From contig NZ_UNRE01000006.1 in the NCBI RefSeq assembly GCF_900537085.1, forward strand, positions 186,001 to 250,000: a DNA stretch of 64,000 bases, written 5' to 3'. Made by a program: the position numbers and the translations under genes. A model generated the notes under the pieces. It had not been told where the DNA came from, did no database searches, and saw only the letters and a list, made by a program, of their open reading frames with translations. Positions 26,585-37,635 of this stretch are shown here, piece after piece. The stretch is from Agarivorans sp. Alg241-V36 (GTDB lineage: Bacteria; Pseudomonadota; Gammaproteobacteria; Enterobacterales; Celerinatantimonadaceae). How positions within the stretch are numbered: position 1 is the stretch's first letter; each line of letters opens with the position of its first letter.

Positions 26585-27499
26585 ATGCAACATCTTTATC
26601 GCTTTAGTCTCAAGCAGTTATCGGTGTTTGTATCTATAGCCGAAACCCACAGTGTGAGTGTTGCCGCTCAACAACTCGCAATGACCCAATCTGCTGCCAG
26701 CATGGCTTTAAACCAGCTAGAGACCGGCTTAGGTCAAAAGCTGTTTGAGCGACAAGGCAAGCGTCTTCGCCTCAATCACTGGGGGCACTGGCTACGCCCG
26801 CGAGCCAAGCGGGTACTGATGGAAAGCCAGCACATTATGCAAGGCTTTGCCGGCCAACAAGTGATTAGCGGTGAGCTGAGTGTTGGTGCTAGTCAAACCA
26901 TCGCTGAGTATTTTCTAGCTCAAATCATTGCCGGTTTAGATAAAAGCTATCCTGATTTAGCAATTAGCCCGCAAATCAGTAATACCGAAGCGGTGATAGC
27001 TGGTTTACTCGACTACCGCCTGCAACTTGGCATTATTGAAGGGCATTGTTCAGATAGCCGAATTACCCAGCAAGTATGGTGTGAAGATCAGCTAGTAGTG
27101 GTGGCGGGTAAGCAGCACCCCTTAGCTGAGCTAGAGCAAGTAAATCTCCCTAGGTTAAGCCGAGCGCGTTGGGTGCTACGCGAAACAGGCTCGGGTACCA
27201 GAGACATATTTAATGGTGCTATTCATGGCAAAATTACCAAACTCAAAGTATGGCGAGAGTATAGCCATGTCCCCAGTTTAATGGCGCTGGTTGCCGACGG
27301 TGCCTACCTCAGCTGTCTACCCTTGCGCAGTGTGGAGCAAGCGATAAAAGCGGGCGAACTGATTGCCCTAAATACACCGGATTTAGATATGCGCAGAAGC
27401 TTTAACTTTGTTTGGCGCAAAGACAGCAGCCAAAACCCACTGCGAGACTGCTTTATCGAACACGCTAATTCATTAGCTTTGGCAAGGCTAAGCGAGTGA
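26585..27499 (+). CDS. LysR-family transcriptional regulator
   Basis: 304 residues. The winged helix-turn-helix (FSLKQLSVFVSIAETHSVSV, then TQSAASMALNQLE, RQGKRLRL) is followed by a type 2 periplasmic-binding-like effector domain with the RETGSGTRD pocket motif, seen in CysB/CbbR-like regulators. ATG at 26585 has AGGA 9 bases upstream. Its 3' end is repeated in tandem just downstream. Target genes are unknown; nothing diverges from it. Confidence 0.88.
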   Translation: MQHLYRFSLKQLSVFVSIAETHSVSVAAQQLAMTQSAASMALNQLETGLGQKLFERQGKRLRLNHWGHWLRPRAKRVLMESQHIMQGFAGQQVISGELSVGASQTIAEYFLAQIIAGLDKSYPDLAISPQISNTEAVIAGLLDYRLQLGIIEGHCSDSRITQQVWCEDQLVVVAGKQHPLAELEQVNLPRLSRARWVLRETGSGTRDIFNGAIHGKITKLKVWREYSHVPSLMALVADGAYLSCLPLRSVEQAIKAGELIALNTPDLDMRRSFNFVWRKDSSQNPLRDCFIEHANSLALARLSE

Positions 27500-27511
27500 A
27501 TGGTAACCGTA

Positions 27512-27684
27512 GCGCGGAGCAAGAGAGAAAAGCGGGCGAACTGATTGCTCCAAAATACGCCTTATGTAGATATGCATAGAAGCTTTAACTTTGTTTGGCG
27601 CAAAGACAGTAGCCAAAACCCACTGCGAGACTGCTTTATCGAACACGCTAATTCATTAGCTTTGGCAAAGCTAAGCGAGTGAAT
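27512..27684 (+). pseudogene. Decayed tandem copy of the LysR gene 3' end
   Basis: Bases 27512-27684 repeat about 27325-27501, the last roughly 58 codons plus stop of the LysR gene. The last ~110 bases are almost identical (AGAAGCTTTAACTTTGTTTG and onwards). The offset changes from 182 to 183, so there is a +1 frameshift near 27549, and the beginning is more diverged. It cannot be translated as a continuation. Confidence 0.85.
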
Positions 27685-27689
27685 CGGAC

Positions 27690-29969
27690 TTATTGTAAGC
27701 TTTCTTCGGTTAAGGGGTAGCGACATTGCGGGCGGCTTGGCGCTTTGGTGAAGTCTTGCTGACTCACCGAATAGCGGCGTGGCGAAAGGTAATGGTCAAA
27801 ACTTACCTCCGGCGTAGACCATGCTCCGTCAATGGTGTGAACCAAACGCCAACAGGGTTGGTCTGCTATGACTAATTTTAGTTGGTTATAGCGTTGCTCA
27901 GCTAAGTCTACTTCACCAGCCAACGTCAGCTGATAGCGGATACCTGGTAATTGCTGAGGTGCCAAACTTAATTTTCCCTGTTCCAGTTCGGCACGTAAGG
28001 AGAGGTTAGTAAACTGGGTTATGCCTTTGGGTAGGCTTTGTGGATCTTGCCAAAAGATCGGCCAGCCACTAGCTATTAGCGGGTTTGGCTTTTCATAATA
28101 CTGTCGCGGGCTTTCAATGATTTGGTCAAGAGTTACTTCTAAATCGGCGCCGGGCAGTTGGATTAATTGGCTGTGAAGATCTATTGAGCCATCAATGTTC
28201 GCTCCAAAGTCGCTAAGTTTTCCTCGCAGCTTTCCCGCTAGTTCTAGATCTCCCACCAAGCTAAATTGGCGATTATTGGCTAAGCGCGCCAACGGACTAA
28301 TATCTAGCAGTAGGCCGGAAAGCTCAGCTTGCCAAGGCTTATGCTCCTGATCCAACAAGGCTTGGCCTTGGAACTCAAATTGGCCTAAAGGCAGCTCTCC
28401 ATACAAATTGAAATAGCCAATATTTTGGTCTGCACCTAAATCGAAGCTAACGTGGCTAAGCAGCATACCGCGGTAAGCAAGCTCGGGGGCCTCCACAAAT
28501 ACTTGGCTTTGCGGTTGCCAAATTTGGTCGATGCTTTGCCACTGACCATCTTGAATCACTTGTAGTTGGCGTAGCTCTACATTTAAGCCGGTAGCTGAAA
28601 AGGGCAACTGATCAGCGTAAGACAGCAGTTTCACTTGTTGTAGTTCTAGCTGCTCAATATGCAGTTGTTTTAATGGGGCTGCAGTTTTGGCTTCGCTGGC
28701 ACTAGCTTCTGCTTGATTTGTTTTTTCACTATCTGTTGCTGGTAGCCAACTAGGTTGGATCGGAATCTCGTTGTTGCTAAGCAAGAGCTGATGAAGGGTA
28801 AGCGCTTGCTGTTGCCATTGATAACTTAGTGATAAACCCAACTGCCCTTTAAACAACTGGCTGCGTAAGGCATCTACGGTAAACAAGGCATCGTTAATTT
28901 GTCCGCTAGCGGTAAGGTCGCTGAACTGAATGTGGTCAATACCTAATTCATCGGCAATAAAGGCATATTCGCCACGCAGCTGTTCGGTTTGGATAGGCCA
29001 AGGGCTAGCGAGATTTTCTAGTTCCGCAGTTAGCTTGTTTAACACCACATTGTGGCCTTGGAACTGACTGGCTAGGCTAAGTTGATTTAGCAATAGGTTA
29101 TCAATTTGAATACTGTCTAACCAAGCTAGCTCTGGCAAGCTACTTAACCAGTCTTGCGGCTTAGTAGGTGGGTCTATAGCCTCATTTTCTTGCGCACTCG
29201 TTTCCGCAGCAAAGTGCTCTAACCTAAAGTTGTTTAAGGCTAGCTCCCGTATTGTCAGTTGCTTATTGCTCAGTTCAGCAGAGGCATAAATCGACCCTTG
29301 TAATAGGTCGGCACCGATGTGCTCTATCACTAATTGCTGCTGGCCATAGGCAAGGCTTAGCTGTGGCAGCATTATTTCTTGCCATGGGGTGGTGAGGCGT
29401 TGCGCAGAGCTGTGTAAGGTAAACTGCCACTGGCTTGGCGCTGGCTCGTTTAGATCAATCTGCCAATCTTCTATGGCTAATTCAAAGCGCTCTAGTTGAT
29501 AAGATTGTTGCTGATCCTGCCATAGTAAGTCGCCGCCTTTGAGCAAGAGCTGATTGATTTGAACGGTGTTTAACCAGCCAATCTTGGTGGCTTCTGCTTG
29601 TGCATTGGTTTCTGATGTTTGGCTAAACAGTTCTTGAGTAAGTGCTAGTTGCGGTTGCTCTAGCAGCAGGCTATCTATCTGAATTTCACCTTGTAGTAAG
29701 GGCATTAGAGCCAAGTCTAGCTTGGCTTGTTTCGTGAGCATCGCTGCTTGGCCAGATTTAGCGATTTCTAGATCAAAGATCTCTAAGCCGAGAGGCTTGC
29801 TGAGTGACCATTGGGTATTTTTGTAGTTAAGTTGCCAGTCGCTTTGTTTATTGAACCAATGTAAAAAATCGCTCTTATAGCGATCAGGGTGAAAGGAGAA
29901 TAAGAAAAAGACCGAAGTTGCCAGCAATAGCAATAATACAATGGCAAGCAGGTCGAAAAAGCGTTTCAT
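27690..29969 (-). CDS. AsmA-like envelope protein
   Basis: 759 residues with a single N-terminal membrane anchor (FFDLLAIVLLLLLATSVFFL) and a long periplasmic part of beta strands with many short Gln/Leu segments. GSIDLHSQLIQLPGADLEVT resembles the AsmA C-terminal region. AsmA-like proteins form bridges that carry phospholipids to the outer membrane. The ATG at 29969 has GGAG 11 bases upstream. It lies downstream of arnF on the same strand, about 125 bases apart, so co-transcription with arn is possible. Confidence 0.75.
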   Translation of the reverse strand: MKRFFDLLAIVLLLLLATSVFFLFSFHPDRYKSDFLHWFNKQSDWQLNYKNTQWSLSKPLGLEIFDLEIAKSGQAAMLTKQAKLDLALMPLLQGEIQIDSLLLEQPQLALTQELFSQTSETNAQAEATKIGWLNTVQINQLLLKGGDLLWQDQQQSYQLERFELAIEDWQIDLNEPAPSQWQFTLHSSAQRLTTPWQEIMLPQLSLAYGQQQLVIEHIGADLLQGSIYASAELSNKQLTIRELALNNFRLEHFAAETSAQENEAIDPPTKPQDWLSSLPELAWLDSIQIDNLLLNQLSLASQFQGHNVVLNKLTAELENLASPWPIQTEQLRGEYAFIADELGIDHIQFSDLTASGQINDALFTVDALRSQLFKGQLGLSLSYQWQQQALTLHQLLLSNNEIPIQPSWLPATDSEKTNQAEASASEAKTAAPLKQLHIEQLELQQVKLLSYADQLPFSATGLNVELRQLQVIQDGQWQSIDQIWQPQSQVFVEAPELAYRGMLLSHVSFDLGADQNIGYFNLYGELPLGQFEFQGQALLDQEHKPWQAELSGLLLDISPLARLANNRQFSLVGDLELAGKLRGKLSDFGANIDGSIDLHSQLIQLPGADLEVTLDQIIESPRQYYEKPNPLIASGWPIFWQDPQSLPKGITQFTNLSLRAELEQGKLSLAPQQLPGIRYQLTLAGEVDLAEQRYNQLKLVIADQPCWRLVHTIDGAWSTPEVSFDHYLSPRRYSVSQQDFTKAPSRPQCRYPLTEESLQ

Positions 29970-30093
29970 ATTGGCGCAAACTCCATGCGACTTATTAATA
30001 ACTTATCGTATTTGTCCAACAATACTTGAGTATTCACATATTTAACAGCGCTGGCTTCACCCCTTTTACATAAAGGCGTAAGAAACAGCACGC

Positions 30094-30492
30094 TTAACTT
30101 TGCTTGGCCTTTTTACTCGGAAATACCAGGTAAATTCCTGCCAATATCAATACGATACCTAAGGCTTTTGGCCAGCTAAAGGCTTCACCAATCCACGGTA
30201 AACTTATTGCTGCCACATACACAATAACATAGCTTAAGCTAAGCATGGGGTAAGCAAGCGAAAGCGGCAGGTGTTTTAATGCCATTACCCAACACAGCAT
30301 GGATAAGGCATAAAAGCTTAGACCAGTCATTACGCTAAGGTAATAGGGCATATAGTCCGTTAGTAAGGCGCTATATTGCTGCATGTTCCACAGCTCGCTA
30401 AGGCTAAGGTAGTGAAGGCTTAGTTGGCTCATTCCCCATTTCATGGTGAGTTGGGCGAGCGAGATAAAGGCCACGCTAAACAAGGCAAGCAT
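30094..30492 (-). CDS. arnF: 4-amino-4-deoxy-L-arabinose-phosphoundecaprenol flippase subunit ArnF
   Basis: About 132 residues and four membrane segments of the small multidrug resistance type. KHLPLSLAYPMLSLSYVIVY matches the ArnF core. Together with ArnE it flips undecaprenyl-phosphate-L-Ara4N across the inner membrane. A longer frame runs to 30579, but that would overlap arnE by 67 bases and add an unconserved tail; the ATG at 30492 gives the family length and opens directly into the first membrane helix. No clear ribosome binding site is seen there, so the start is uncertain. Confidence 0.82.
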   Translation of the reverse strand: MLALFSVAFISLAQLTMKWGMSQLSLHYLSLSELWNMQQYSALLTDYMPYYLSVMTGLSFYALSMLCWVMALKHLPLSLAYPMLSLSYVIVYVAAISLPWIGEAFSWPKALGIVLILAGIYLVFPSKKAKQS

Positions 30493-30512
30493 GACGCTTT
30501 TGCGGTCGGCTT

Positions 30513-30872
30513 TTATAGAAATTGGTTTATCCCCCCGAGAAAGGCTACACCCAGAACGATTAAGCCAACACCGCACCATTGGCGCGGTGAAACGCTTTCG
30601 TTAAAAGCAAATTTGGAGATAAGCAGCATGATGACAAAATTGCAGCTAAGCAGCGGGTAAGCCACCGATACATCCCATTGGCTTAATACGCCAAGCCAAA
30701 AAATGGCGCCTAAGCCTAAGAAAATAATGCCCAAAATTAGCGGCTTAGACAGTATTTTCTCTAGGGTGCTTAAATCTGGCTGAGCAGCAAACAGCAAAGC
30801 TGCGCGCTTTTGCCAATATTGGCTTAGCGAGCTACAGCTTATCGAAGCAACAATCAGCATTAGGTCAAGCAT
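30513..30872 (-). CDS. arnE: 4-amino-4-deoxy-L-arabinose-phosphoundecaprenol flippase subunit ArnE
   Basis: 119 residues with four membrane segments in the SMR-like fold. SQYWQKRAA near the N-terminus and [16 protein letters not shown] are ArnE blocks. It begins 2 bases after arnT, within the arn operon, and pairs with ArnF. Confidence 0.88.
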   Translation of the reverse strand: MLDLMLIVASISCSSLSQYWQKRAALLFAAQPDLSTLEKILSKPLILGIIFLGLGAIFWLGVLSQWDVSVAYPLLSCNFVIMLLISKFAFNESVSPRQWCGVGLIVLGVAFLGGINQFL

Positions 30873-30874
30873 GC

Positions 30875-32524
30875 TTAGTTAGCGCTAGCCTGATAATACA
30901 GAATGGTATAGCGGCCTTTATCGATGCGCTGAGTGGTCTCTGGCAAGGCACCGTCCATATCTGGTTTATCGCGATAATAAATCATCACCGGTGCATGTTG
31001 GCGTTGCTGCTCAATAAATTGCGCCAACTGTTTGTGCTCGATAAAACGGTGTTGTGCGTCGGGATATTCTAAGCCGTAGCGAACTTCACCCTTTTGACCA
31101 ACTAAATAGACGTCTTCACGTTTAAAATACCAGTTAAAGGCCGACATGGTATCGGGATAGTCCGCAACCAGTACCGTATTGGGTTCAACCAAATGAGCGA
31201 TTTGCTGCATAAACTTAGCCGGCATTTTAGAGTAGATGCTTACATTTGGGAAAGTTGCCCAAGCTAGCATGAACAAGCCCAGCGGCATTAACATGTAGCT
31301 GGCGACTTTGCCGTTTAAACTGGTGGCCTTGAGTGCCGCAAAGGCCATGGCCGACCAAAAAGCAAAGATGCTAAATAACAACCAAGGACGATAAGCTTCG
31401 TCGGTGTCTAGTGGCAGTTTGCCAGTGAAATGAAGTACTAAGGTGGTTACTGCTAGCAAAGCAAACAGTATTGCATTTAGCCAGCTGCCCCATGTTAAGC
31501 CTTTACAGGATTTAGCGAACGCTTGCTGAATACCAAAGGCAAACAAAATGGCGATTGGCGCCATTATTGGCAGGATATAAGTAGCGAGTTTGCCTTTAGC
31601 CATGGAGAAGAATAACAGCGGCAAAATAGCCCACAATAAGGCGTAACGTAACAGTGGAGAGTGCATTTGGCCTTTCAAGTGGCTTAGGGCGCTAGGGGAC
31701 CAAAATAACCAAGGTAATACACCGGCCGCTAAGAAAGGCAGGTAATACCAGATTGGCGCAGAGTGTTGGGCGTTATCGGCAGCAAAGCGCTGAATATGCT
31801 CAATCCAAAAGAAGTAATGCCAGTAGTCAGGCTCGGCGGCATGAATAGCTAAACCCCAAGGTAGACAAACTAACACGGCTAGCAGCATTACCCACCAACC
31901 CCATTTGAGGATGGTTTTAAATTGTTTGTCCCAAAACATGTAGGGAACTACTACCAATACCGGTAGTGCTAAGGCTAAAAAGCCTTTGGTGAGCACCGCA
32001 CAGCCACAATAAAAACCGGCTAAACCGTAATACTTAGCGCGTTGCCGCATCTCTTCGCTGCGAATAGCGAAATAAAAGGCAGTGAAGCTGGCGGTTAGCC
32101 ACAAGTTAAGCATGCTGTCTAATACGCTGTAGGTACCGACTCCCGATACCATAAACATGCTTAAATAAATGCCAGAACTTAGCCAAGCAACTGGGCGAGA
32201 GGCAAAGCGTGCTAGCAACAAGAAGATGCAAAAAGCCGCCCCTAATGCGCTAAAGGCAGAGGCAGCACGTACAGCAAAGTTAGTTTCGCCAAATACTAGT
32301 TGCGATACTGCATTCACCCAGTAACCCATGACTGGCTTTTCGAAATAACGCAGGTCGTTAAAGCGTGGTACTACCCAGTCACCACTTGCCACCATTTCCC
32401 GAGATATTTCAGCGTAACGCAATTCATCGGGAGACCAAAGGTCACGTAAACCTAAAGGTAATAGGTACAAAATGATAAAAAAGATTGGCACCCAAGTCGC
32501 TAGGTTAATTCGTAAGTGGCGCAT
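30875..32524 (-). CDS. arnT: Lipid A 4-amino-4-deoxy-L-arabinose transferase ArnT
   Basis: About 549 residues: a GT83 integral-membrane glycosyltransferase that moves L-Ara4N from undecaprenyl phosphate onto lipid A in the periplasm, giving polymyxin resistance. The first loop motif [20 protein letters not shown] carries the catalytic Asp-Glu pair, followed by [11 protein letters not shown]. About twelve membrane segments precede a C-terminal soluble domain. ATG at 32524 has GGAAG 10 bases upstream; it overlaps the arnD stop by 1-2 dozen bases' distance only as a short coupling overlap in frame terms. Confidence 0.93.
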   Translation of the reverse strand: MRHLRINLATWVPIFFIILYLLPLGLRDLWSPDELRYAEISREMVASGDWVVPRFNDLRYFEKPVMGYWVNAVSQLVFGETNFAVRAASAFSALGAAFCIFLLLARFASRPVAWLSSGIYLSMFMVSGVGTYSVLDSMLNLWLTASFTAFYFAIRSEEMRQRAKYYGLAGFYCGCAVLTKGFLALALPVLVVVPYMFWDKQFKTILKWGWWVMLLAVLVCLPWGLAIHAAEPDYWHYFFWIEHIQRFAADNAQHSAPIWYYLPFLAAGVLPWLFWSPSALSHLKGQMHSPLLRYALLWAILPLLFFSMAKGKLATYILPIMAPIAILFAFGIQQAFAKSCKGLTWGSWLNAILFALLAVTTLVLHFTGKLPLDTDEAYRPWLLFSIFAFWSAMAFAALKATSLNGKVASYMLMPLGLFMLAWATFPNVSIYSKMPAKFMQQIAHLVEPNTVLVADYPDTMSAFNWYFKREDVYLVGQKGEVRYGLEYPDAQHRFIEHKQLAQFIEQQRQHAPVMIYYRDKPDMDGALPETTQRIDKGRYTILYYQASAN

Positions 32525-32543
32525 GTTACTAGTACTTCCTGAT

Positions 32544-33458
32544 TTAACTGGTGTGAGGGCGAACAAGTGAGGCTTGATGGCTTAACCAGCCTTCGCGCCC
32601 ATCCATTTCTATATTTAATATGCTGTCTTGTGGCCAAGAGACATAGTCTTGATCCAGCAGGTCACACAAAGGTACAAACTCAATGCCTTGTTGCTTGGCG
32701 CTAATAATTAGCTGCTCAAACATCTCTGCGCAAACAATGCCTTCAACCTCTGCATGAATGGTGTAAACATTTAAGGCATCGGCTTTAATGCGATCAAGAA
32801 TCGCTTGGTTATAGTTAGTTTCGTCTACACCCTCTTGACCAATTAGCTCGTCATAGGTGGGCAAGGTGACCGGAATTTGTGGAGCCATCCCTGGCTTGGG
32901 AACAAAAATTGACTCACCACGGCAGTCGCTGTTGTAACGAAAGGGAAAGGCTTCTTTTTCATCTAAAGTGGTTTCGGTACAACGCCAACCCGCCACTGCG
33001 CTACATTGCACATCTTTGCCGGTTATGTCTGCAAGCATCTGATAACCTTTGCGAATTTCGCTCGCCAACTCGCTTTGGCTCATGCTGTCGGTTTTCATTT
33101 GCCATTTGTGGTGATCCCAAGCGTGCAGACCAATTTCGTGGCCAGCTCGGTCGGTATCTTTGATCACCGAAGCGAGCTTTTTACCGATGACGGGACCCGG
33201 CCAAAATGTACCGCGAAAAATAATGTCCCAACCGTATAGGCTGGCGGCTTTGGAACGTAACATCTTTTTCAAAAAGGCCGGACGCAAAAGGCGCCAAATA
33301 TGGCGCCCCATGTTGTCGGGTCCAACGGTGAAAAAGAACGACGACGTGATGTTGTGGCGTTGAAAGATATCCAATAACTTGGGCACGCCTAAGCGCGTGC
33401 CACGAAAGGTATCTACATCAATGCGTAAGCCAACTTTAATTGGGTCTTTCGAACTCAT
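32544..33458 (-). CDS. arnD: Undecaprenyl-phosphate-L-Ara4FN deformylase ArnD
   Basis: 304 residues of the NodB/polysaccharide deacetylase superfamily. LRIDVDTFRGTRLGVP holds the metal-binding Asp, and GHEIGLHAWDHHKWQ holds the H-x3-H pair. It removes the formyl group from undecaprenyl-phosphate-L-Ara4-formyl-N so the modified sugar can be flipped. It starts 2 bases after the arnA stop. Confidence 0.95.
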   Translation of the reverse strand: MSSKDPIKVGLRIDVDTFRGTRLGVPKLLDIFQRHNITSSFFFTVGPDNMGRHIWRLLRPAFLKKMLRSKAASLYGWDIIFRGTFWPGPVIGKKLASVIKDTDRAGHEIGLHAWDHHKWQMKTDSMSQSELASEIRKGYQMLADITGKDVQCSAVAGWRCTETTLDEKEAFPFRYNSDCRGESIFVPKPGMAPQIPVTLPTYDELIGQEGVDETNYNQAILDRIKADALNVYTIHAEVEGIVCAEMFEQLIISAKQQGIEFVPLCDLLDQDYVSWPQDSILNIEMDGREGWLSHQASLVRPHTS

Positions 33459-33460
33459 TA

Positions 33461-35437
33461 TTACTCATCAACAGCTGTTTTTAAGAAGAAGTCGAGGGTT
33501 TCCTCGATAGTGTCTTCCATCATAATGCTTGGTTCCCAATCAAGTAAACGCTTGGCATTACGAATACTTGGGCGACGATGCTGTACGTCTTGGTAGCCAT
33601 CCCCGTAGAAGGTTTTGCTCTCTACTAAGTGGTAGCCAGCAAACGGAGGGAATTTCTCGCGCAGTGGGTGAGCATCAAACTTCTCAACCAAGGTCTCAGC
33701 CATTTGCTTAATGCTGGCCTCGTTGTCTGGTGAACCGATGTTAATGATTTGACCATCACACAAGCCGTCTTTGTTCTCAATAATGCGGAACAAGGCTTCA
33801 ATCGCTTCGGAGATATCGGTGAAACAACGTTTTTGCTCGCCGCCATCAATGAGCTTAATTGGAGTGCCTTCTACCAAGTTTAAAATGAGTTGGGTAATAG
33901 CTCGGCTAGAACCTACACGTGCTGAGTTTAAGCTATCTAAACGCGGGCCCATCCAGTTGAATGGACGGAACAAGGTAAACTTAAGGTTATCTTTTTTGCC
34001 GTAGGCCCAAATCACTCGGTCTAGAAGTTGTTTTGAGGTTGAGTAAATCCAACGCTGGCGGTTTATTGGGCCAGTGATTAGTGGCGAGCTGTCTTCGTTA
34101 AACTCATCATCAGTACACATGCCGTACACTTCAGAGGTAGACGGGAAGATGATGCGCTTGTTGTACTTCACACATTCGCGAACAATTTTTAAGTTCTCTT
34201 CGAAGTCTAATTCAAATACGCGAAGTGGGTTACGGGTGTATTCGATAGGGGTGGCAATCGCGACCAAGGGCAATACGATGTCACATTTTTTAATGTGGTA
34301 TTCGATCCATTCGCTGTGAATGGTGATATCACCTTCAACAAAATGGAAGTCTGGATGCTCTAGGTGCTGTTCAATTTGATTAGCACTCATGTCCATGGCG
34401 TAGATTTCGTACTTACCGTCGTCTAATAAACGCTTGGTTAAGTGGTTACCAATAAAGCCGTTAGCGCCTAGAATCAATACCTTTTGACGGCGTTTCGCTG
34501 CAATAATCGCACTGGCTTGTGGGCCAAAACGCATGCCTGCTACTAGGTGCATTTCAGAGGCTAACTGCTCGCCATTCAGGTATAAACCATTTTCGGTTTG
34601 ACCTGCGTTCACCACTAAAGACCCTTGCGTACAGGCAATGGTTAATGGCGAGGTGGCAACAATGGTGCCTGGCGTGGCATCAAATTCTTGCTCGCTAGCG
34701 CTGGTGCTCCAAAAAATAACTTTGCGTTCGCCTAAAAAGGTAAAGGCACCAGGGAAGGGTTCGGTAACCGCGCGGCACAGGTTGAAAATGCTTTGCGCGT
34801 TGTCAGACCATTTAATTTCACCGTCTGCTGGGGTGCGGCGGCCAAATACGGTGGCTTGGCTTTCGTCTTGAGCGATTAAGCTGTGGTTACCTGCAATAAG
34901 TTGCGGTAGCGCTTTGGCAAGCAACTGGCTGCTTAGCTCAGTTAAACGGCTATGCAAAGTAGCTGCGGTATCGTCGTTGGCAATGCTAAGCTTTTCTTGG
35001 GCCACAATATCGCCCGCATCGGCTTTAGCTGTCATGGCATGCAAAGTAACGCCGGTTTCGGTTTCGCCATTTACCAATGCCCAGTTAACCGGAGCACGGC
35101 CACGATAACGTGGTAACAAAGAACCATGTAAGTTAAAACCGCCTTTAGGCGCGATATCCAATACCGCTTGGCTGATCATTGAGCGGTAGTAGAAAGAGAA
35201 AAATACATCAGGCTGCATTGCCTTGATTTTTTCTATCCAAAGAGGGTGATTAACGTCCTCTGGAGCAAATACCGGAATACCGTTACGCGCCGCAAGTTTG
35301 GCTACGGATTCAAAAAATACATTTTCATTGCCATCGTCTAAATGGGTAAATACGGCGGCGATTTCTACGCCTGCATCGAGAAGACTTTTAATACCGGCAC
35401 AACCAATGTTGTGATAGGCAAACACCACTGCTTTCAT
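33461..35437 (-). CDS. arnA: Bifunctional UDP-L-Ara4N formyltransferase / UDP-GlcA dehydrogenase ArnA
   Basis: 658 residues in two fused domains. The N-terminal formyltransferase (about 1-300) has [20 protein letters not shown] with the catalytic His. The C-terminal NAD-dependent decarboxylase (about 315-658) has the Rossmann motif [16 protein letters not shown] and the active-site region [11 protein letters not shown]. It oxidatively decarboxylates UDP-glucuronate and later formylates UDP-L-Ara4N. Central gene of the arn operon, between arnC and arnD. Confidence 0.97.
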   Translation of the reverse strand: MKAVVFAYHNIGCAGIKSLLDAGVEIAAVFTHLDDGNENVFFESVAKLAARNGIPVFAPEDVNHPLWIEKIKAMQPDVFFSFYYRSMISQAVLDIAPKGGFNLHGSLLPRYRGRAPVNWALVNGETETGVTLHAMTAKADAGDIVAQEKLSIANDDTAATLHSRLTELSSQLLAKALPQLIAGNHSLIAQDESQATVFGRRTPADGEIKWSDNAQSIFNLCRAVTEPFPGAFTFLGERKVIFWSTSASEQEFDATPGTIVATSPLTIACTQGSLVVNAGQTENGLYLNGEQLASEMHLVAGMRFGPQASAIIAAKRRQKVLILGANGFIGNHLTKRLLDDGKYEIYAMDMSANQIEQHLEHPDFHFVEGDITIHSEWIEYHIKKCDIVLPLVAIATPIEYTRNPLRVFELDFEENLKIVRECVKYNKRIIFPSTSEVYGMCTDDEFNEDSSPLITGPINRQRWIYSTSKQLLDRVIWAYGKKDNLKFTLFRPFNWMGPRLDSLNSARVGSSRAITQLILNLVEGTPIKLIDGGEQKRCFTDISEAIEALFRIIENKDGLCDGQIINIGSPDNEASIKQMAETLVEKFDAHPLREKFPPFAGYHLVESKTFYGDGYQDVQHRRPSIRNAKRLLDWEPSIMMEDTIEETLDFFLKTAVDE

Positions 35438-35465
35438 GGCTTATTCCTTAACAGTAAGAGGTAAA

Positions 35466-36470
35466 TTAGTTGTTGTTGCTAACGGCTTTTGCATCGTTGT
35501 TGCGGGCTTTTTTAGTGGCTTCGCCTACCAGTACATCTTGTACGTAGTAGCGCGGCCGCGCCCTTACATCGGAGTATATTCGGCCGATGTATTCGCCCAG
35601 TAAACCTAGGCCAACAAATTGCGCGCCAATAAAAATAAATAATAGAGCAAATAGCGGGAATACCCCGTCTACGCCCCATTCTGCGCCGTAGATTAAGCGC
35701 ATAAACAGTAGTACCAAACCAAACAAACCACCTAAGGCTGCAATAGCGCCGCCCATAATGCTTAGCATTCTTAGTGGTGCGGTGGTCATGCTGGTGAGCA
35801 AATCAAACATTAAGTTAATTAAACCCATAATGTTGTATTTCGATTCGCCTTGCTGGCGCTCGCTATGCTCAACATCAATTTCAACGGTATGACGAGCAAA
35901 GCCGTTGGCTAAAATGGGAATAAAGGTACTGCGTTCGTGACATTGCAACATGGCATCAACCACGTGGCGGCGATAGGCGCGTAACATGCAGCCATAGTCA
36001 TTCATTTCTACGCCAGTAGAGCGCTTAACAATCTTGTTGATAAGCATTGAAGGGTAACGGCGTAAGCGGCTGTCTTGGCGGTTTTTACGCACGGTGCCTA
36101 CAGAGTCGTAGCCTTCTTCTGCTTTTGTTACCAAGTTGGGAATTTCTTCTGGTGGGTTTTGTAAATCGGCATCTAGGGTCACAATTAAGTCACCACGTAC
36201 ATGCTCAAAACCCGCCATAATGGCGTTGTGTTGGCCATAGTTGCGGTTAAGAATAATGCCTACTACATGGCTGCCTTCTTCGGCAGAGGCAGCTTCAATT
36301 TGGTCTGCACTATTGTCTTTACTGCCATCATCGACCAGCAGTAGCTCATAGTCTTTACCCATGGTATCTGCGGCTGCACAGGTACGTTGAATCAGCTCTT
36401 GTAAGCTGTCAGCTTCGTTATAAACCGGTATCACTATGGATACAAAATTAATTTCTTGCTTATGCCTCAT
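35466..36470 (-). CDS. arnC: Undecaprenyl-phosphate L-Ara4FN transferase ArnC
   Basis: About 334 residues. A GT2 glycosyltransferase domain ([18 protein letters not shown], then [16 protein letters not shown] with the DxD-like metal site) is followed by two C-terminal membrane helices. It transfers L-Ara4FN from UDP to undecaprenyl phosphate on the cytoplasmic face. ATG at 36470, with GGA 7 bases upstream, overlaps the arnB stop by 11 bases; an in-frame TTG at 36482 is less likely. Confidence 0.95.
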   Translation of the reverse strand: MRHKQEINFVSIVIPVYNEADSLQELIQRTCAAADTMGKDYELLLVDDGSKDNSADQIEAASAEEGSHVVGIILNRNYGQHNAIMAGFEHVRGDLIVTLDADLQNPPEEIPNLVTKAEEGYDSVGTVRKNRQDSRLRRYPSMLINKIVKRSTGVEMNDYGCMLRAYRRHVVDAMLQCHERSTFIPILANGFARHTVEIDVEHSERQQGESKYNIMGLINLMFDLLTSMTTAPLRMLSIMGGAIAALGGLFGLVLLFMRLIYGAEWGVDGVFPLFALLFIFIGAQFVGLGLLGEYIGRIYSDVRARPRYYVQDVLVGEATKKARNNDAKAVSNNN

Positions 36471-37635
36471 GAGAAGATCCAATATTTTGTTTGATTGCAG
36501 TAACTACACGCTCAACATCGCTGAGTTGCATACCTGGGAACAGCGGTAATGAGCAAATGCGCTGACTGTTAAATTCGGTGTTGCTTAAGTCTGGGTTAAT
36601 GTCGCCAAACCGTGTTGCATAGTTTTCTCGATAGTACTTTTGACTATGGCAGGCCTTAAAGTGAATGCCTGCGCCAATGCCCTGTTGTTTTAACATGCCA
36701 ATCAGTTGGTCACGGTCAAAACCACAAATGCTCGGCTCCACCCTTACTATCATTAAATGCCAGCAATGCTTGTGAGTGTAGCTGGGCACGCTCATCGGCG
36801 TAATGCCCGCTACGTCGCTGAGTAATTCTCGATAATGCGCCACTAAGTCTTGGCGCTGGCGAGTAATGCTCTCTAAGCGCTGCATTTGACCTAAGCCTAG
36901 TACAGCACAAATATCGGGCATGTTGTATTTGTAACCCGGCTCAATTACTTCGGCTTGTGGCGCTCGACCTTGGGTTTCGCGATCAAAGGCATCAACCCCT
37001 AAACCATGAAACTTAAGACGACGAATCCGCTCGGCCAAGTTGGCGTCGTTAGTGGTAAATATACCGCCTTCGGCTGTGGTTACATTTTTTATTGCATGTA
37101 AGGAGAAGATACAGTGGCCAGTTTGGCCAATTGGCCGGCCCTTATACTCACAGCCAATGGCATGCGCCGCATCTTCGACCACGGGAATATTGTATTGTTC
37201 CGCCACGGCGTAAATTGCGTCTAGATCGAGGGGGGCTCCGGCGTAATGCACTGGGATGATAAGTTTGGTTTTGTCGCTAATTAGCGCTTCAATGCGCTCT
37301 GCACTGGTCATTAGCGTATCGGCGTCAACATCCACAAAAACTGGTTTAGCGCCCATTAAGGTGATTAGGTTAACGGTAGATACCCAGGTCATAGATGGAG
37401 TAATAACTTCATCGCCAGGGCCAATGCCTAAAGCCACCAGAGTGAGGTGCAAACCTGCGGTGGCACTACTTAGCGCTACCGCATGCTCGGCACCGGTATA
37501 GGCTTTAATGGCGTCTTCTAACTCAGCGTTTTTAGGTCCGGTAGTAATCCAACCGGATTTAAGTACCTCAACCACTGCGTCGATTTCTTGTTGTTCAATC
37601 GCTGGGCGACTTAGGGGTAAAAATGTTTGTTCCAT
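36460..37635 (-). CDS. arnB: UDP-4-amino-4-deoxy-L-arabinose aminotransferase ArnB
   Basis: 391 residues of the DegT/DnrJ/EryC1 PLP-dependent family. [15 protein letters not shown] contains the Schiff-base Lys, and [18 protein letters not shown] binds PLP. It aminates UDP-Ara4O with glutamate as donor. First gene of the arn unit arnB-C-A-D-T-E-F, whose genes overlap or are a few bases apart. I see no convincing PmrA or PhoP box upstream. Confidence 0.96.
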   Translation of the reverse strand: MEQTFLPLSRPAIEQQEIDAVVEVLKSGWITTGPKNAELEDAIKAYTGAEHAVALSSATAGLHLTLVALGIGPGDEVITPSMTWVSTVNLITLMGAKPVFVDVDADTLMTSAERIEALISDKTKLIIPVHYAGAPLDLDAIYAVAEQYNIPVVEDAAHAIGCEYKGRPIGQTGHCIFSLHAIKNVTTAEGGIFTTNDANLAERIRRLKFHGLGVDAFDRETQGRAPQAEVIEPGYKYNMPDICAVLGLGQMQRLESITRQRQDLVAHYRELLSDVAGITPMSVPSYTHKHCWHLMIVRVEPSICGFDRDQLIGMLKQQGIGAGIHFKACHSQKYYRENYATRFGDINPDLSNTEFNSQRICSLPLFPGMQLSDVERVVTAIKQNIGSSHEA

